From: Bacteroidaceae bacterium | GTDB lineage: Bacteria; Bacteroidota; Bacteroidia; Bacteroidales; Bacteroidaceae | DNA length: 64,000 bases | Direction of reading: 5' to 3' | Assembly: GCA_017483605.1 (NCBI GenBank) | Contig: JAFUWG010000023.1 | Span: 1 to 64,000 of the forward strand | Shown here: positions 53,839-63,183 of the stretch, piece after piece | Numbering within the stretch: position 1 is the stretch's first letter | How the letters are laid out: every line of letters starts with the position of its first letter | Notes under the pieces: model-generated | What the model saw: the letters and a program-made list of their open reading frames with translations, nothing else | Databases searched by the model: none | Told to the model about the DNA's origin: nothing | Translations under genes and position numbers: made by a program

Positions 53839-54450
53839 TCAATGTTTGTGCCAATTGGGGTCGTGGCGTTCTGCCAACTCTGTGGCGAGATCTTCAATCT
53901 TCAAGCCTTTCGATGTGAGCAGCACGATGAGGTGGTAGAGCATATCGGAAGCCTCGTAGATGAGACGCTCGTTGTTGTTGGCAACGGCCTCAATGACAGA
54001 TTCCAATGCCTCTTCGCCCACTTTCTGTGCCATGCGGTGGCATCCGTCTTTGAAGAGAGACGTGGTGTAACTGCCTTCGGGCATCTCCTCGTGCCGCTTT
54101 TCGATAAACCGTTGCAACTCGACGAGGAACATGATGGGGTTCTCGTTCGTCTCGTTCCAGCAGGTGTCGGCACCCGTATGGCATACCGGCCCCACAGGGT
54201 TTGCCTTGATGAGCAGCGTGTCCTGGTCGCAGTCGTTCAGAATCTCCACGACGTTGAGGAAGTTGCCGCTTGTCTCACCCTTTGTCCACAGGGTCTTTCG
54301 TGTGCGGCTATAGAATGTCACTTTTCCTGTCTCTACCGTCTTGTTGTATGCCTCCTCGTTCATGAAACCGAGCATGAGCACCTTGAGTGTCTTGGCATCC
54401 TGCACAATGGCAGGCACAAGACCGTCCATCTTCTTGAAATCAATTTCCAT
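53839..54450 (-). CDS. hisIE: Bifunctional phosphoribosyl-AMP cyclohydrolase / phosphoribosyl-ATP pyrophosphatase
   Basis: This enzyme carries out the second and third steps of histidine synthesis. It is 203 aa long. The HisI half has 'GFMNEEAYNKTVETGKVTFY' and zinc Cys in 'CDQDTLLIKANPVGPVCHTG'. The HisE half has 'GSYTTSLFKDGCHRMAQKVG' and 'EASDMLYHLIVLL'. It follows hisF by 5 nt. Confidence 0.95.
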   Translation of the reverse strand: MEIDFKKMDGLVPAIVQDAKTLKVLMLGFMNEEAYNKTVETGKVTFYSRTRKTLWTKGETSGNFLNVVEILNDCDQDTLLIKANPVGPVCHTGADTCWNETNENPIMFLVELQRFIEKRHEEMPEGSYTTSLFKDGCHRMAQKVGEEALESVIEAVANNNERLIYEASDMLYHLIVLLTSKGLKIEDLATELAERHDPNWHKH

Positions 54451-54455
54451 TATCT

Positions 54456-55247
54456 TTACAATCTTACGTTTACTCCTTCATTTGCTAAATACTGCTTCAG
54501 TTCAGGGATGGGTATTTCCCCGAAATGGAACACGCTTGCCGCCAGTGCCGCATCGCTGTGTCCGTCGATGAATGTGTCGCGGAAGTGCTCTTTCGTCCCG
54601 GCACCACCTGATGCGATGACCGGAATGGTGAGCGTGTCGGCCAGTTTGCGAAGTGCCGCATTGGCAAACCCGCGCTTCACACCGTCGTGGTTCATCGACG
54701 TGAACAGAATTTCGCCAGCCCCTCTTTCGTTCACCTCCTTTGCCCAGTCGAGCAACAGGTATTCTGTCGGCACACGACCGCCATTGACATAGCATCGCCA
54801 CTCGCCGTCGATTCTCGGGTCACCATTCTCGTGCACCGTGTCATCTTCACATTTGGCATCGATGGCCACCACACACACTTGGCTGCCGAAATTCTTGGCA
54901 ATCTCGTCAATCAACTCCGGTCTTCGCAACGCAGCCGAGTTGATGCTCACCTTGTCGGCGCCAGCGTTCAAGAGGCGGTCAACATCAGAGAGTTCGTTGA
55001 TGCCGCCACCCACGGTGAACGGGATGTTGATTTCGCGAGCAATCTTTTTGACCAGTTCCGTGAACGTCTTTCTGCCCTCGTGCGATGCCGTGATGTCCAG
55101 ATAGACCAGTTCGTCGGCCCCCTGCTCGCTGTAGAGTTTGCCCAGTTCGATGGGGTCGCCCGCTTGGCGAAGGTTCAGGAAGTTCGTCCCCTTCACGGTT
55201 TGTCCGTCCTTGATGTCAAGGCAAGGTATGATACGTTTAGCCAACAT
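54456..55247 (-). CDS. hisF: Imidazole glycerol phosphate synthase cyclase subunit
   Basis: This (beta/alpha)8-barrel enzyme forms IGP with ammonia from HisH. It is 263 aa long from the ATG at 55247, which overlaps the hisA stop by 11 nt. '[20 protein letters not shown]' holds the first catalytic Asp and '[17 protein letters not shown]' the second. '[18 protein letters not shown]' binds phosphate. Confidence 0.96.
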   Translation of the reverse strand: MLAKRIIPCLDIKDGQTVKGTNFLNLRQAGDPIELGKLYSEQGADELVYLDITASHEGRKTFTELVKKIAREINIPFTVGGGINELSDVDRLLNAGADKVSINSAALRRPELIDEIAKNFGSQVCVVAIDAKCEDDTVHENGDPRIDGEWRCYVNGGRVPTEYLLLDWAKEVNERGAGEILFTSMNHDGVKRGFANAALRKLADTLTIPVIASGGAGTKEHFRDTFIDGHSDAALAASVFHFGEIPIPELKQYLANEGVNVRL

Positions 55248-55959
55248 ACTTCTCCAGTTCCTCCATTTTGATTTTCCCCTCGTAAATCGCCTTGCCAAAC
55301 ACCACCGCAGGAATGCCTGCCGAGTTCAGCAAGTCGATATCCTCAATGCAACTCACACCGCCACTGGCGATGAGGTGCAACTGTGGGAACTCCTTCACAA
55401 TCTCCTCATACAGTTCAACGGCAGGCCCTTCCAGCATCCCGTCCTTGCTGATGTCGGTGCAAAGCACATTGTCCACACCTTTGTTCACATACTTGTGCAA
55501 GAAAGGCATCAACTCATCCTCTCCCTCTTCTTTCCAGCCGTTGATGCTGATGCGACCATTCTTCACGTCCGCTCCGAGGATGATTTTATTGTCGTTATAT
55601 TTCTCCAGCCACGATTCAAACAACTCGGGCTTCTTCACAGCCACACTGCCGATGGTCACCATGGTGGCCCCGCTGGCAAAGGCGATGTCGATGTCTTCGT
55701 CCGACTTGATGCCGCCGCCAAAGTCAATCACAAGGCTTGTGTGGTCCGCTATCTGCTCGATGGTTTTGTAGTTCACAATGTGCTGAGAACGTGCGCCGTC
55801 CAAGTCCACCGTGTGCAACCGTCGGATGCCGTGTGCCTCAAACATCTTCGCAACCTCCACAGGGTCTTCGCTGTACACCTTTTTCGTGTCGTAGTCACCC
55901 TTGGTCAGACGCACACATTTGCCGTCAATGATGTCTATTGCAGGAATAATCTCTATCAT
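55237..55959 (-). CDS. hisA: ProFAR isomerase
   Basis: This enzyme isomerises ProFAR in histidine synthesis, the step before HisHF. It is 240 aa long and barrel-fold. '[20 protein letters not shown]' has the catalytic Asp, '[18 protein letters not shown]' the phosphate loop, and '[20 protein letters not shown]' the second Asp. It overlaps hisF by 11 nt and follows hisH by 30 nt. Confidence 0.96.
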   Translation of the reverse strand: MIEIIPAIDIIDGKCVRLTKGDYDTKKVYSEDPVEVAKMFEAHGIRRLHTVDLDGARSQHIVNYKTIEQIADHTSLVIDFGGGIKSDEDIDIAFASGATMVTIGSVAVKKPELFESWLEKYNDNKIILGADVKNGRISINGWKEEGEDELMPFLHKYVNKGVDNVLCTDISKDGMLEGPAVELYEEIVKEFPQLHLIASGGVSCIEDIDLLNSAGIPAVVFGKAIYEGKIKMEELEKYVG

Positions 55960-55989
55960 AGTTTCTGGTCACTTCAAATCTTCAATTCA

Positions 55990-56586
55990 TCATCCTCTCA
56001 ATTCCATAAAATTCTTCAGGATTCTCTCGCCCACCATTCCGCTCTTCTCGGGGTGGAATTGAGTTGCATAAAAATTCCCCTTGTGCAAGGCAGAAGAGTA
56101 GGGCTGAATGTAGTTCGTCGTAGCAATCGTCCAGTCACACATGGGCACATAAAAACTATGAATGAAGTACACAAACTCCCTCTCCCCAAAGTCCTTGAAG
56201 AGCGGCGACTTCGTGCCCTCAATCGTGTTCCATCCCATCTGAGGCACCTTGTCCTCATGCACTTTCGGAACAAAGCGTTTCACGTCCACATCAAACACAC
56301 CCAGGCAATCCGTGTCATACTCCTCGCTGTGCCGACACAGCAACTGCATTCCGATGCAGATGCCCAGCACAGGCTGCTTCAACCCCACAATCACCTGATC
56401 CAATCCGTGAGCCTTCAGATAAGCCATCGTGCTGCGAGCCTCACCCTGACCCGGGAAAATCACACGGTCAGCCGAACCAATCAACTCGGCATCATCCGTC
56501 ACCACAGGCTCAATGCCCAAACGCCTCACCGCATTCTCCACAGAACCGATGTTACCCGCATTGTATTTTACGATTGCTACCTTCAT
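55990..56586 (-). CDS. hisH: Imidazole glycerol phosphate synthase glutaminase subunit
   Basis: This enzyme frees ammonia from glutamine for HisF. It is 198 aa long. The nucleophile Cys is in 'QPVLGICIGMQLLCRHSEEY'. His and Glu of the triad are in 'FYATQFHPEKSG'. It starts the visible his-ftsE-lys cluster. The promoter box TAACTTTG is the complement of 56616-56623. Confidence 0.95.
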   Translation of the reverse strand: MKVAIVKYNAGNIGSVENAVRRLGIEPVVTDDAELIGSADRVIFPGQGEARSTMAYLKAHGLDQVIVGLKQPVLGICIGMQLLCRHSEEYDTDCLGVFDVDVKRFVPKVHEDKVPQMGWNTIEGTKSPLFKDFGEREFVYFIHSFYVPMCDWTIATTNYIQPYSSALHKGNFYATQFHPEKSGMVGERILKNFMELRG

Positions 56587-56615
56587 TTTGCTATACTAAA
56601 CCACATAATTGGTTG

Positions 56616-56623
56616 CAAAGTTA
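56616..56623 (-). promoter_or_regulatory. -7 box of the hisH-lysA cluster
   Basis: TAACTTTG on the minus strand, 30 nt before the hisH start. No attenuator-like leader peptide was seen. Confidence 0.65.
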
Positions 56624-56851
56624 CGATTTTTCAGCGAGATACGCACCATAAGTCTATAAAAAAATGTATATTTACGCTGATAATCACGTGAAAAGAACGT
56701 TTCTCCATCACTTCATCAGCAAAGCCACTTTTTCAGCCGTTTCTTTCCCCGTTCCCCATCTTTTCTCCTTCCACATGTTGCCCAGACCTCGCTCCGCATC
56801 AACCGACCACACCATGCCAGAGGTTCATCAATGCCCTCCCCAATGAACCCC

Positions 56852-57417
56852 CGCAATAGGACAAAATGACACACTCGTCACCTCTGAAGTGGTCTGACTC
56901 ACACCACCCAAGTGGTCTGACTCACACCACCGAGGCGGTCTGACTCAGACCACTTTCAACGCTTCCAGCACGCCATTTTTGCCAAGACGAAATTGACATC
57001 CCCACCCAAAAGGGACAAAGATGCTCCCCCACATGATTCGTGAAAAATCTGCTAAATCCCTTTAATCACCCCCAAAGGGGTATGTCGTTTTTATCCCGAC
57101 AAGTGCCTGCGGCACGATTGAGCAGATTCCGCAGATTTGTCTTCAAATCACTTTCCGAAATCTCTTGATTCATCCCTCTGAAATACCCTCCTCAGAAGAC
57201 ACGGGTGTGAGGGCGGAGTGATGACGAGCGTGAGGGCAAGGTGATGACGAGCATCGGAGCAAGGTAATAACGAGCAAGAGGCAAAGGAAGACACGGGCAA
57301 GAGGCTGAGCAAGATACGGGCATGAGAACTCGGAAGACACGGAACATAGTCGTCCGAGATGACGGGCATGAGGGCGAGGAAGACATTGGCAACAGAGTTA
57401 GCAAGACATTGGCATCG
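56852..57417 (+). repeat. Composite palindromic and 23-bp-array element, copy D
   Basis: Palindromic 23-bp units are at 56889-56911, 56912-56934 and 56935-56957, followed by the conserved C-rich flank ending near 57055. A conserved block (about 57110-57175) leads to nine degenerate 23-bp units at 57196-57402 plus a partial tenth. The order of units matches copy B one by one, so the arrays were copied as a block. It lies in the 1312-bp stretch between hisH and the BspA-like gene. 56624-56851 shows nothing else. Confidence 0.88.
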
Positions 57418-57503
57418 TTTCCGCAATAGACGGGTGAGAGAGTTTAGTGAACATTGAGGGCATTCTTTTCTGTGGATATTTTCACATTTTTCTTCATTTT
57501 TCT

Positions 57504-57532
57504 TTTGTTTTGCAAAATCTTTCGTATCTTTG
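57504..57532 (+). promoter_or_regulatory. Promoter of the BspA-like gene
   Basis: The -7 box TATCTTTG is at 57525-57532, with TTTG at 57504-57507 (17-bp spacer). It implies a 5' leader of about 360 nt. Confidence 0.65.
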
Positions 57533-57611
57533 CAATTGTAATAGAATCAACAGAATGTTTAACTCCTAAAAACTGAATATCAAGAAACAGACAGTGAAAT
57601 AACCTTTTTAT

Positions 57612-57898
57612 CAGAAACGCAAAACGGGATGTGGTGTCGGCTCAACCCTCACCTTGCCCCACCGAGAAACAAAAACCATTTATTAACTCCGCGTTTCTGC
57701 TCAAAATATAATAACTTGGACTTTTAGTCCTTGTTCTCGTTAGTCGAAACCGCCAAACTTCGTATGAGAGAACAAGCGACGAAGGTTCACGTCCGTTGGG
57801 CGTGAATTGTTCGTGCTTTTCTTCATACATGGCTACTTGGCGGTGCCCGACTAACGGAAAAGCAAACAGAGCAGTTCCGCCTTTTCTTTTTATCTTTT
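57612..57898 (+). ncRNA. Structured 5' leader of the BspA-like gene
   Basis: Long complementary segments can pair: CAGAAACGC 57612-57620 with 57691-57699; GGACT 57718-57722 with 57726-57730; CGTTAGTCG 57738-57746 with 57848-57856; ACCGCCAA 57749-57756 with 57837-57844; GTATGA 57762-57767 with 57823-57828; ACGAA 57779-57783 with 57810-57814; and a 9-bp stem 57786-57794 with 57798-57806 (triloop). CTTGTTCTC 57730-57738 can also pair perfectly with 57768-57776, which gives a pseudoknot or a switch. A hairpin CGGAA/TTCCG (57855-57879) plus a T-rich tract lies right before the ATG. No known riboswitch was recognised. Confidence 0.65.
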
Positions 57899-60394
57899 AT
57901 GCAACAAATTTATCTCAAAACTTTTCTCTTTTATTTCTTTGTCCTCATAGGCAGTAAAACCTACGCCTATGAATGTCAAGTGGATGGCATTTCCTATGAT
58001 CTAAATCTAAGTTCAAATACAGCCACCGTCATGTATCGTAGTATAAGTAGTAACAATTATGCAGGAGATATTGCAATCTCATCTACAGTTATATATGATG
58101 GCAGCACATATGTGGTGACGAGTATCGGCAATTATGCTTTCAATAATTGCAACGACTTGACATCCATCGCCATCCCCAACAGCGTGACGACTATTGGCAG
58201 TTATGCTTTCAGAAATTGCAGTGGCTTGACCTCTGTAACCATCCCCAACAGCGTGACGAGCATCGGCAGTGAGGCTTTCTTTTCTTGCAGCGGCTTGACA
58301 TCCATCACCATCGGGGGCAGCGTGACGAACATCGGCAAGAATACTTTCTTTGGTTGCAGTGGCTTGACCTCCGTGCATATCACCGACCTTGCCGCTTGGT
58401 GCAACATCTCTTTTGGGAATGATTTTTCTAATCCTCTTTATTATGCCCATCATCTTTTCTTGAACGGGGAAGAAGTAACAGATGTGGCTATCCCCAACAG
58501 CATGACGAGCATCGGCAGTTATGCTTTCAGTGGTTGCAGTGGCTTGACATCCGTCACCATTCCCAATAGCGTGACGAGCATCGGCGATGCGGCTTTTGCG
58601 GCTTGCAGCGGCTTGACCTCCGTAATCATCCCCAACGGTGTGGCGAGCATCGGCGAGTCTGCTTTTAGTGGTTGTAGCGACTTGGCCTCCATCGCCCTTC
58701 CTGATAGTATGGTAGCTATTAGCAATTATGCTTTTCGTGACTGTAGTAGTTTAAAATTGGTGAAGATACCTGACAATTTAAAAATTATAGAGACTGGCAT
58801 GTTCGAAAATTGCCATAGTCTGGTTTCCGTAGTTATTCCTAATAGCGTGGAAAGCATTGAAGGTTTCGCATTTCAGGATTGTATAAATTTAACATCTGTG
58901 ACTATTCCTAATAGTGTGAAGCATATAAGTCGTTATGCTTTTAGGAGAGCGGCTTGTCGTCAAACCCAAGAAGATGGGGTCGCTTATGTGGGAAACTGGG
59001 TTTATGAATATACAAGATGGTGGGAGACAGATTCCATCCGCATTGATATAAAAGAAGGGACTGTCGGAATTGCAGATTTTGCTTTTTGTGATTGTCACAG
59101 AATCATGTCTTCTGTAACTATTCCGGAAGGAGTTGCTTATATAGGGGATGACGCATTTGAGGGTTGTAGCATTCTGTCTTCTTTCACCCTCCCCAAGAGT
59201 GTGGTTGAGATTGGGCAAGAGGCTTTTCGAAACTGTGAAAAGTTAGAATCAATCCATATACCAACAAATGTGACCGCGATTGGTCGTGACGCTTTCAAGG
59301 GCTGTCGCAGATTGTCTTCTGTAACCATAGGGAATCATGTGACAGATATTGGCGAAAATATTTTTGAGGACTGTGATAGTTTGTGGTTGCCAGCAGTAAT
59401 TTCTGCATCGTCAATATCTGTTTCTAACAATATTTTTGTCGAGGATGTCCAGCCAGAATCATCACTTTTAAAAATACAAATAGAAGATGGGAAAGAAGTG
59501 AAAGGAAACAACGCCGTTTTCACAGGATTGGAACCAAGTAAGACGTATAATGTCTCTTTCCTTTATTCGTCATCCCCTCTTTGTACAAGCAAGCAATATC
59601 GGGTAGAAGATATTAAACTTAATACTGTTGTTCCCCAAGTAACCAAAAGCGGCACCGCGATTGTTGCTGCGGAGACTAACCTTGGAGAAGAAGAAACCAA
59701 TGCTGGCTTTGAATGGCGAAAAACGGATGCTCCCGATGATATGCCTTCAAGGAACGGAGTAGGAGCGATTTATGACGGAACGATGGAAGCAGTAGTGAAG
59801 AACTTAGATGCCTCGTCTTATTATCGTGTACGTCCGTTCTATAAGTCGAATGCAGGGAATGAATACTATGGAGAATGGGTGGCATTCGACCCAAGTGACT
59901 TCTCCTATTGCGAACCAGCCATCCACACGTATGCCAATACAAAGGTGGAGGGCAGCGAAGTGCAGTTGACGGGCTATGTGATGGAGGGTACGGATGACAT
60001 CTTGGAGCAAGGCTTCGAGGTGTGGGTGATTATCTTCACTGACGGCTCAAAGACGAGACGGGCTGAAACGAAAGGCGAGGTGATGACCGTGCCGGCAACT
60101 GGGCAACGCATGACTGCAACGCTGAGCGGTTTGGAATACGGAACTACTTATGCTTATCGGTCTTATGTGAAGACAAGTAGCCAGACGTATTACGGTGAGG
60201 AAATAACATTCAAGACAGGTGAGAATCCGAACGGCATAGAAGATGTCATCGCCGAAGAGAGCGTTTCTCCTCAAAGCATCAGGCATGGTGTTTACACATT
60301 GCAAGGCGTAAAAGTCTCGGAAGAGCCAACAGATTTGAAGGCTTTACCACAGGGCATTTACATTGTCAATGGAAAGAAAGTGTATGTGAAATAG
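57899..60394 (+). CDS. BspA-type leucine-rich-repeat surface protein
   Basis: This 831-aa exported protein has a signal peptide (about 1-23). Residues 60-500 hold about 15 LRR_5-type repeats with the pattern 'IPNSVTSIGSEAFFSCSGL'. Fibronectin-like beta regions follow (about 535-770). The last 35 residues resemble a type IX sorting tail ('LPQGIYIVNGKKVYVK'). The repeats may bind host or bacterial surfaces. A long structured leader precedes it. GC-rich repeats (58.1-58.7 kb) alternate with AT-richer ones, which suggests recent repeat expansion. Confidence 0.88.
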   Translation: MQQIYLKTFLFYFFVLIGSKTYAYECQVDGISYDLNLSSNTATVMYRSISSNNYAGDIAISSTVIYDGSTYVVTSIGNYAFNNCNDLTSIAIPNSVTTIGSYAFRNCSGLTSVTIPNSVTSIGSEAFFSCSGLTSITIGGSVTNIGKNTFFGCSGLTSVHITDLAAWCNISFGNDFSNPLYYAHHLFLNGEEVTDVAIPNSMTSIGSYAFSGCSGLTSVTIPNSVTSIGDAAFAACSGLTSVIIPNGVASIGESAFSGCSDLASIALPDSMVAISNYAFRDCSSLKLVKIPDNLKIIETGMFENCHSLVSVVIPNSVESIEGFAFQDCINLTSVTIPNSVKHISRYAFRRAACRQTQEDGVAYVGNWVYEYTRWWETDSIRIDIKEGTVGIADFAFCDCHRIMSSVTIPEGVAYIGDDAFEGCSILSSFTLPKSVVEIGQEAFRNCEKLESIHIPTNVTAIGRDAFKGCRRLSSVTIGNHVTDIGENIFEDCDSLWLPAVISASSISVSNNIFVEDVQPESSLLKIQIEDGKEVKGNNAVFTGLEPSKTYNVSFLYSSSPLCTSKQYRVEDIKLNTVVPQVTKSGTAIVAAETNLGEEETNAGFEWRKTDAPDDMPSRNGVGAIYDGTMEAVVKNLDASSYYRVRPFYKSNAGNEYYGEWVAFDPSDFSYCEPAIHTYANTKVEGSEVQLTGYVMEGTDDILEQGFEVWVIIFTDGSKTRRAETKGEVMTVPATGQRMTATLSGLEYGTTYAYRSYVKTSSQTYYGEEITFKTGENPNGIEDVIAEESVSPQSIRHGVYTLQGVKVSEEPTDLKALPQGIYIVNGKKVYVK

Positions 60395-60412
60395 TTAATT
60401 CTCATCAAATGT

Positions 60413-60453
60413 AAAAGTTCGCTTGTTGTCATGATGGCAGCAAGCGAACTTTT
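60413..60453 (+). terminator. Terminator of the BspA-like gene
   Basis: AAAAGTTCGCTTG (60413-60425) pairs perfectly with 60441-60453 around a 15-nt loop and ends in a T-rich tract. The remaining gap to 60625 holds the repeated ACGGCTACAA hairpin near 60570-60603. Confidence 0.85.
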
Positions 60454-60569
60454 GTTGTGAATAGAGGTCAACTAATGAGGCTAATGTATGTTGATCCGTG
60501 TAGCGAATATAAACGAACCACTTTGGCGGGTCACGACCCAAGGGCGTGGCGGGTGTAGATGCAAATATT

Positions 60570-60603
60570 GTTTCCACGGCTACAAGGATGTGTCTTTTGT
60601 AGC
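60570..60603. repeat. Hairpin shared with 32681-32711
   Basis: ACGGCTACAA with TTGTAGCCAC forms a stem with one changed pair compared with the pheS-side copy. The upstream flank (ATTGTTTCC) is also shared. Confidence 0.55.
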
Positions 60604-60625
60604 CACATTTGCAAACAGCAAAAAT

Positions 60626-62200
60626 TTACTTCTGTTTTTTCTTGATGTTCTGGTTCTTCTTGATGATGTTGTATGCCTGGTAGATGCCGAGTTCGCCGGC
60701 TTTGGAGAGGTCGGGGATGGCAAGGGTGGTGTCGTCAAGAAGGAGATGGAGAAGGCCTCGGTTGTAGTAGGCTTCGGCAAAGGTGTCGTTGATGTCGAGC
60801 ACTCGGGTGAAGTCGGCAATGGCTTCGTTGATGTTGCCTTCTTGTGCTTCCTGATAGGCTTTCTCGAAGAGGGTGAGGGCGTCGTCGGGAGCAAATTCCT
60901 TGTAGAGATGGTAGGTGCGTTCGCTCGGCAAGATGAGTTTGGCTTCCTGCTCACGATTCTGCACTTTGCCTCGGTATTCGCTTTCGTATGCCTGCTCCTG
61001 TATCGCTTCGTCTTCTTCCACCAGTTTCTGGTAGTCGTCCAGATTGACTTGCGACTTTTTACGTGTCTTGTTCTTCTGGCGGGAGGTGGGGGTAGAGTAG
61101 CCGTAGCGATGGGCAATCTGTTCTTTCAGGATGTGCTCTTCGTCTCGGTTGGCACCTGCGATGTCGCCAATCTTGCGACGGGCGGCGGCACGGCGTTCGT
61201 AGCCATAGAGGAACTTGGGAAACTCGTTGATGACGGTGGTGTAGTCGCGGATGGCTCCTCGGTAGTCGCCGATGTTGTCGAGCAGGGTGGCACGGTTGAA
61301 GGTCGCCATCATGTCTTCGGGGTCGATGGAAAGGATAAAGTTGAAGTCTTCGATGGCAAGATTGTCTTCGCCCACGTTGGCACGAAGAAGCCCTCGGTTG
61401 TAGTGCCCAACAAAGTTCTTCGGTTCGAAGGTGAGGGCAAGGTCGTAGTCGTTCATGGCATCGCGATACTGGTCGAGGTGGTAGTGGCAGAGGGCACGGT
61501 TGATGAGGTTGCCAGCATTCTTAGGCTGCAAACGGAGAGATTCGGTGAAATACTTGATGGCGTCTTCGTATTGTTCATGGGTCATCAAGATGCCAGCCTT
61601 TGCCGAAAGGGCGTTCACATTGTATTTGTCAACTTCCAGGGCTTTGTCTATCACTTCTTCGGCGGCAACGGTATCTTTCTTCTGCATCAGGATTTGTGCC
61701 TTGATGTTGTAGCCGTCGGCATATTTCGACCATTTCTTGATGATGATGTTGACGATGCTGTCGGCACGGTCAAGGCTGTCAAGTTCGATGTTACAGAGGG
61801 CGTAATTGTGCCAAAGGGAACGGTTTTCTGGCAGCATCTCGGTCGCTGTCTCATAGTCTTGGGCTGCTTTGTCGTATTGTCCCAGATTGATGTAGGACAG
61901 CCCTCGTAACTCGTAGGTGTTGGGAAAGAATGGGTTGCGACGAATGGTTTCGGAACAGTCGAGAATGGCACCCGAATAATCTTCCAGATAGAACTTCGCT
62001 ACCCCACGGTAGAAGTAGGGCTCGTAGAGGTAGGGCTTGTAGTTGATGACAATGTTGAAGTAACTGATGGACAGCACGTAGTCGTCGTAATAGAGTGCAT
62101 TGCGGGCAATGTTCATCATTCGGTCAGTGTTGATTTGGGCGTGACTGACGGTGATGATGAACAACAGAGCAATGGACGATATGAGGCGACGAAGGTGCAT
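60626..62200 (-). CDS. Exported TPR-repeat protein
   Basis: This 524-aa protein has a signal peptide (about 1-22, ending SHAQ). It contains at least nine TPR repeats (about 30-360), for example 'ALYYDDYVLSISYFNIVINY' and 'AIRDYTTVINEFPKFLYGYE'. A charged linker (about 365-440) and a final TPR pair follow ('AIADFTRVLDINDTFAEAYY'). Such proteins act as periplasmic scaffolds; no partner can be named. The start at 62200 is 5 nt from the def stop. Confidence 0.85.
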   Translation of the reverse strand: MHLRRLISSIALLFIITVSHAQINTDRMMNIARNALYYDDYVLSISYFNIVINYKPYLYEPYFYRGVAKFYLEDYSGAILDCSETIRRNPFFPNTYELRGLSYINLGQYDKAAQDYETATEMLPENRSLWHNYALCNIELDSLDRADSIVNIIIKKWSKYADGYNIKAQILMQKKDTVAAEEVIDKALEVDKYNVNALSAKAGILMTHEQYEDAIKYFTESLRLQPKNAGNLINRALCHYHLDQYRDAMNDYDLALTFEPKNFVGHYNRGLLRANVGEDNLAIEDFNFILSIDPEDMMATFNRATLLDNIGDYRGAIRDYTTVINEFPKFLYGYERRAAARRKIGDIAGANRDEEHILKEQIAHRYGYSTPTSRQKNKTRKKSQVNLDDYQKLVEEDEAIQEQAYESEYRGKVQNREQEAKLILPSERTYHLYKEFAPDDALTLFEKAYQEAQEGNINEAIADFTRVLDINDTFAEAYYNRGLLHLLLDDTTLAIPDLSKAGELGIYQAYNIIKKNQNIKKKQK

Positions 62201-62205
62201 GTTGA

Positions 62206-62763
62206 TTAGTGGTTGGGCTTGCACTTGTAGTGGGCAGAGAACTTCCCTTTTGACATGGCAAGCAACTTCGACTTGATGAGTTGTTTGCGGAAGGGGGAGA
62301 GATGGTCAACGAACAGTTTGCCATCCAAGTGGTCGTACTCATGCTGGAACACACGTGCCTCAAATCCTTCCAGCCAACGCTCCTGTTCTTGCCCGTTCTC
62401 GTCGAGGTAGTTGACAAGCACTTTGGCAGGGCGTTTCACGCTCTCGTTGATGCCAGGAATGGAGAGGCAGCCTTCTGACATGGAAGTGGTTTCCTTGCTC
62501 TCTTCCAGAATCTCGGGGTTGATGAAGGTGTGGAAGTAGCCTTTGTATTGAGGCTCGTCTTCTGAGATGGCATCGAGGTCGATGATGAAAAGACGGATGG
62601 GGAGCCCAATCTGAGGAGCGGCAAGGCCGACACCTTCAGAGCGGCGTAACGTTTCAAACATGTTGTCGATTAACTCCTTGAGATTGGGATACGTCTCGAA
62701 GTCAATGTCTTCAGCCACTTTGCGAAGGACGGGCTGACCGAATATGTACATGGGTAGTATCAT
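62206..62763 (-). CDS. def: Peptide deformylase
   Basis: This metalloenzyme removes the formyl group from new proteins. It is 185 aa long. The three motifs are 'GVGLAAPQIG', 'EGCLSIPG' (metal Cys) and 'QHEYDHLDG' (HExxH-type metal His and Glu). It overlaps ruvX by 4 nt. Confidence 0.96.
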   Translation of the reverse strand: MILPMYIFGQPVLRKVAEDIDFETYPNLKELIDNMFETLRRSEGVGLAAPQIGLPIRLFIIDLDAISEDEPQYKGYFHTFINPEILEESKETTSMSEGCLSIPGINESVKRPAKVLVNYLDENGQEQERWLEGFEARVFQHEYDHLDGKLFVDHLSPFRKQLIKSKLLAMSKGKFSAHYKCKPNH

Positions 62764-63182
62764 AGTGAAAAATTTTTACTTTGTATGTAGTCTTCTAAGA
62801 TAATGGTGGCGCTGATTTTATCGACTAACGCCTTGTTTTGTCGTGCTTTTTTCCCGATGCCACTTTGCAGCATGGTTTGATGGGCAAGGACGGAGGTGAA
62901 ACGCTCGTCGTAGTAGGTGATGTCCTTGTCGGGAAACAGTTTCTTCAGACGGTTGAAGAAGGGCTCTATACGCTTCATGTTCTCGCTGTCCGCCCCGTTC
63001 ATCTGTGTCGGCTTGCCAACAACGATGGTTGAGACATCTTCCTTTGCCATGTAGTCAACAATGAACTTTTCCAGTTCTTTCGTCTCTACAGTGGTCAGCC
63101 CGTTGGCTATCATCTGCATGTTGTCCGTCACAGCGATGCCCGTCCGTTTCTGTCCGTAATCTATTGCGAGTATTCTTGACAT
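62760..63182 (-). CDS. ruvX: Putative pre-16S rRNA nuclease / Holliday junction resolvase RuvX
   Basis: This 140-aa RNase H-fold protein starts at 63182; a much longer frame upstream overlaps the lptD-like gene and is not used. 'ILAIDYGQKRTGIAVTD' has the first catalytic Asp. 'YYDERFTSVLAHQTM' and 'NKALVDKISATIILEDYI' have the other acidic residues. It lies one base after the lptD-like stop and overlaps def. Confidence 0.94.
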   Translation of the reverse strand: MSRILAIDYGQKRTGIAVTDNMQMIANGLTTVETKELEKFIVDYMAKEDVSTIVVGKPTQMNGADSENMKRIEPFFNRLKKLFPDKDITYYDERFTSVLAHQTMLQSGIGKKARQNKALVDKISATIILEDYIQSKNFSL

Positions 63183-63183
63183 A

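Noticed and set aside
57612..57898. Known riboswitch, group I/II intron or retron RNA
   Set aside because: No recognised core consensus was seen and no reverse transcriptase or intron protein is nearby; left as an unknown structured leader.
60488..61909. 473-aa plus-strand ORF
   Set aside because: It is antisense to the TPR protein gene, whose repeats and signal peptide are clear; the plus-strand translation has no domain pattern.
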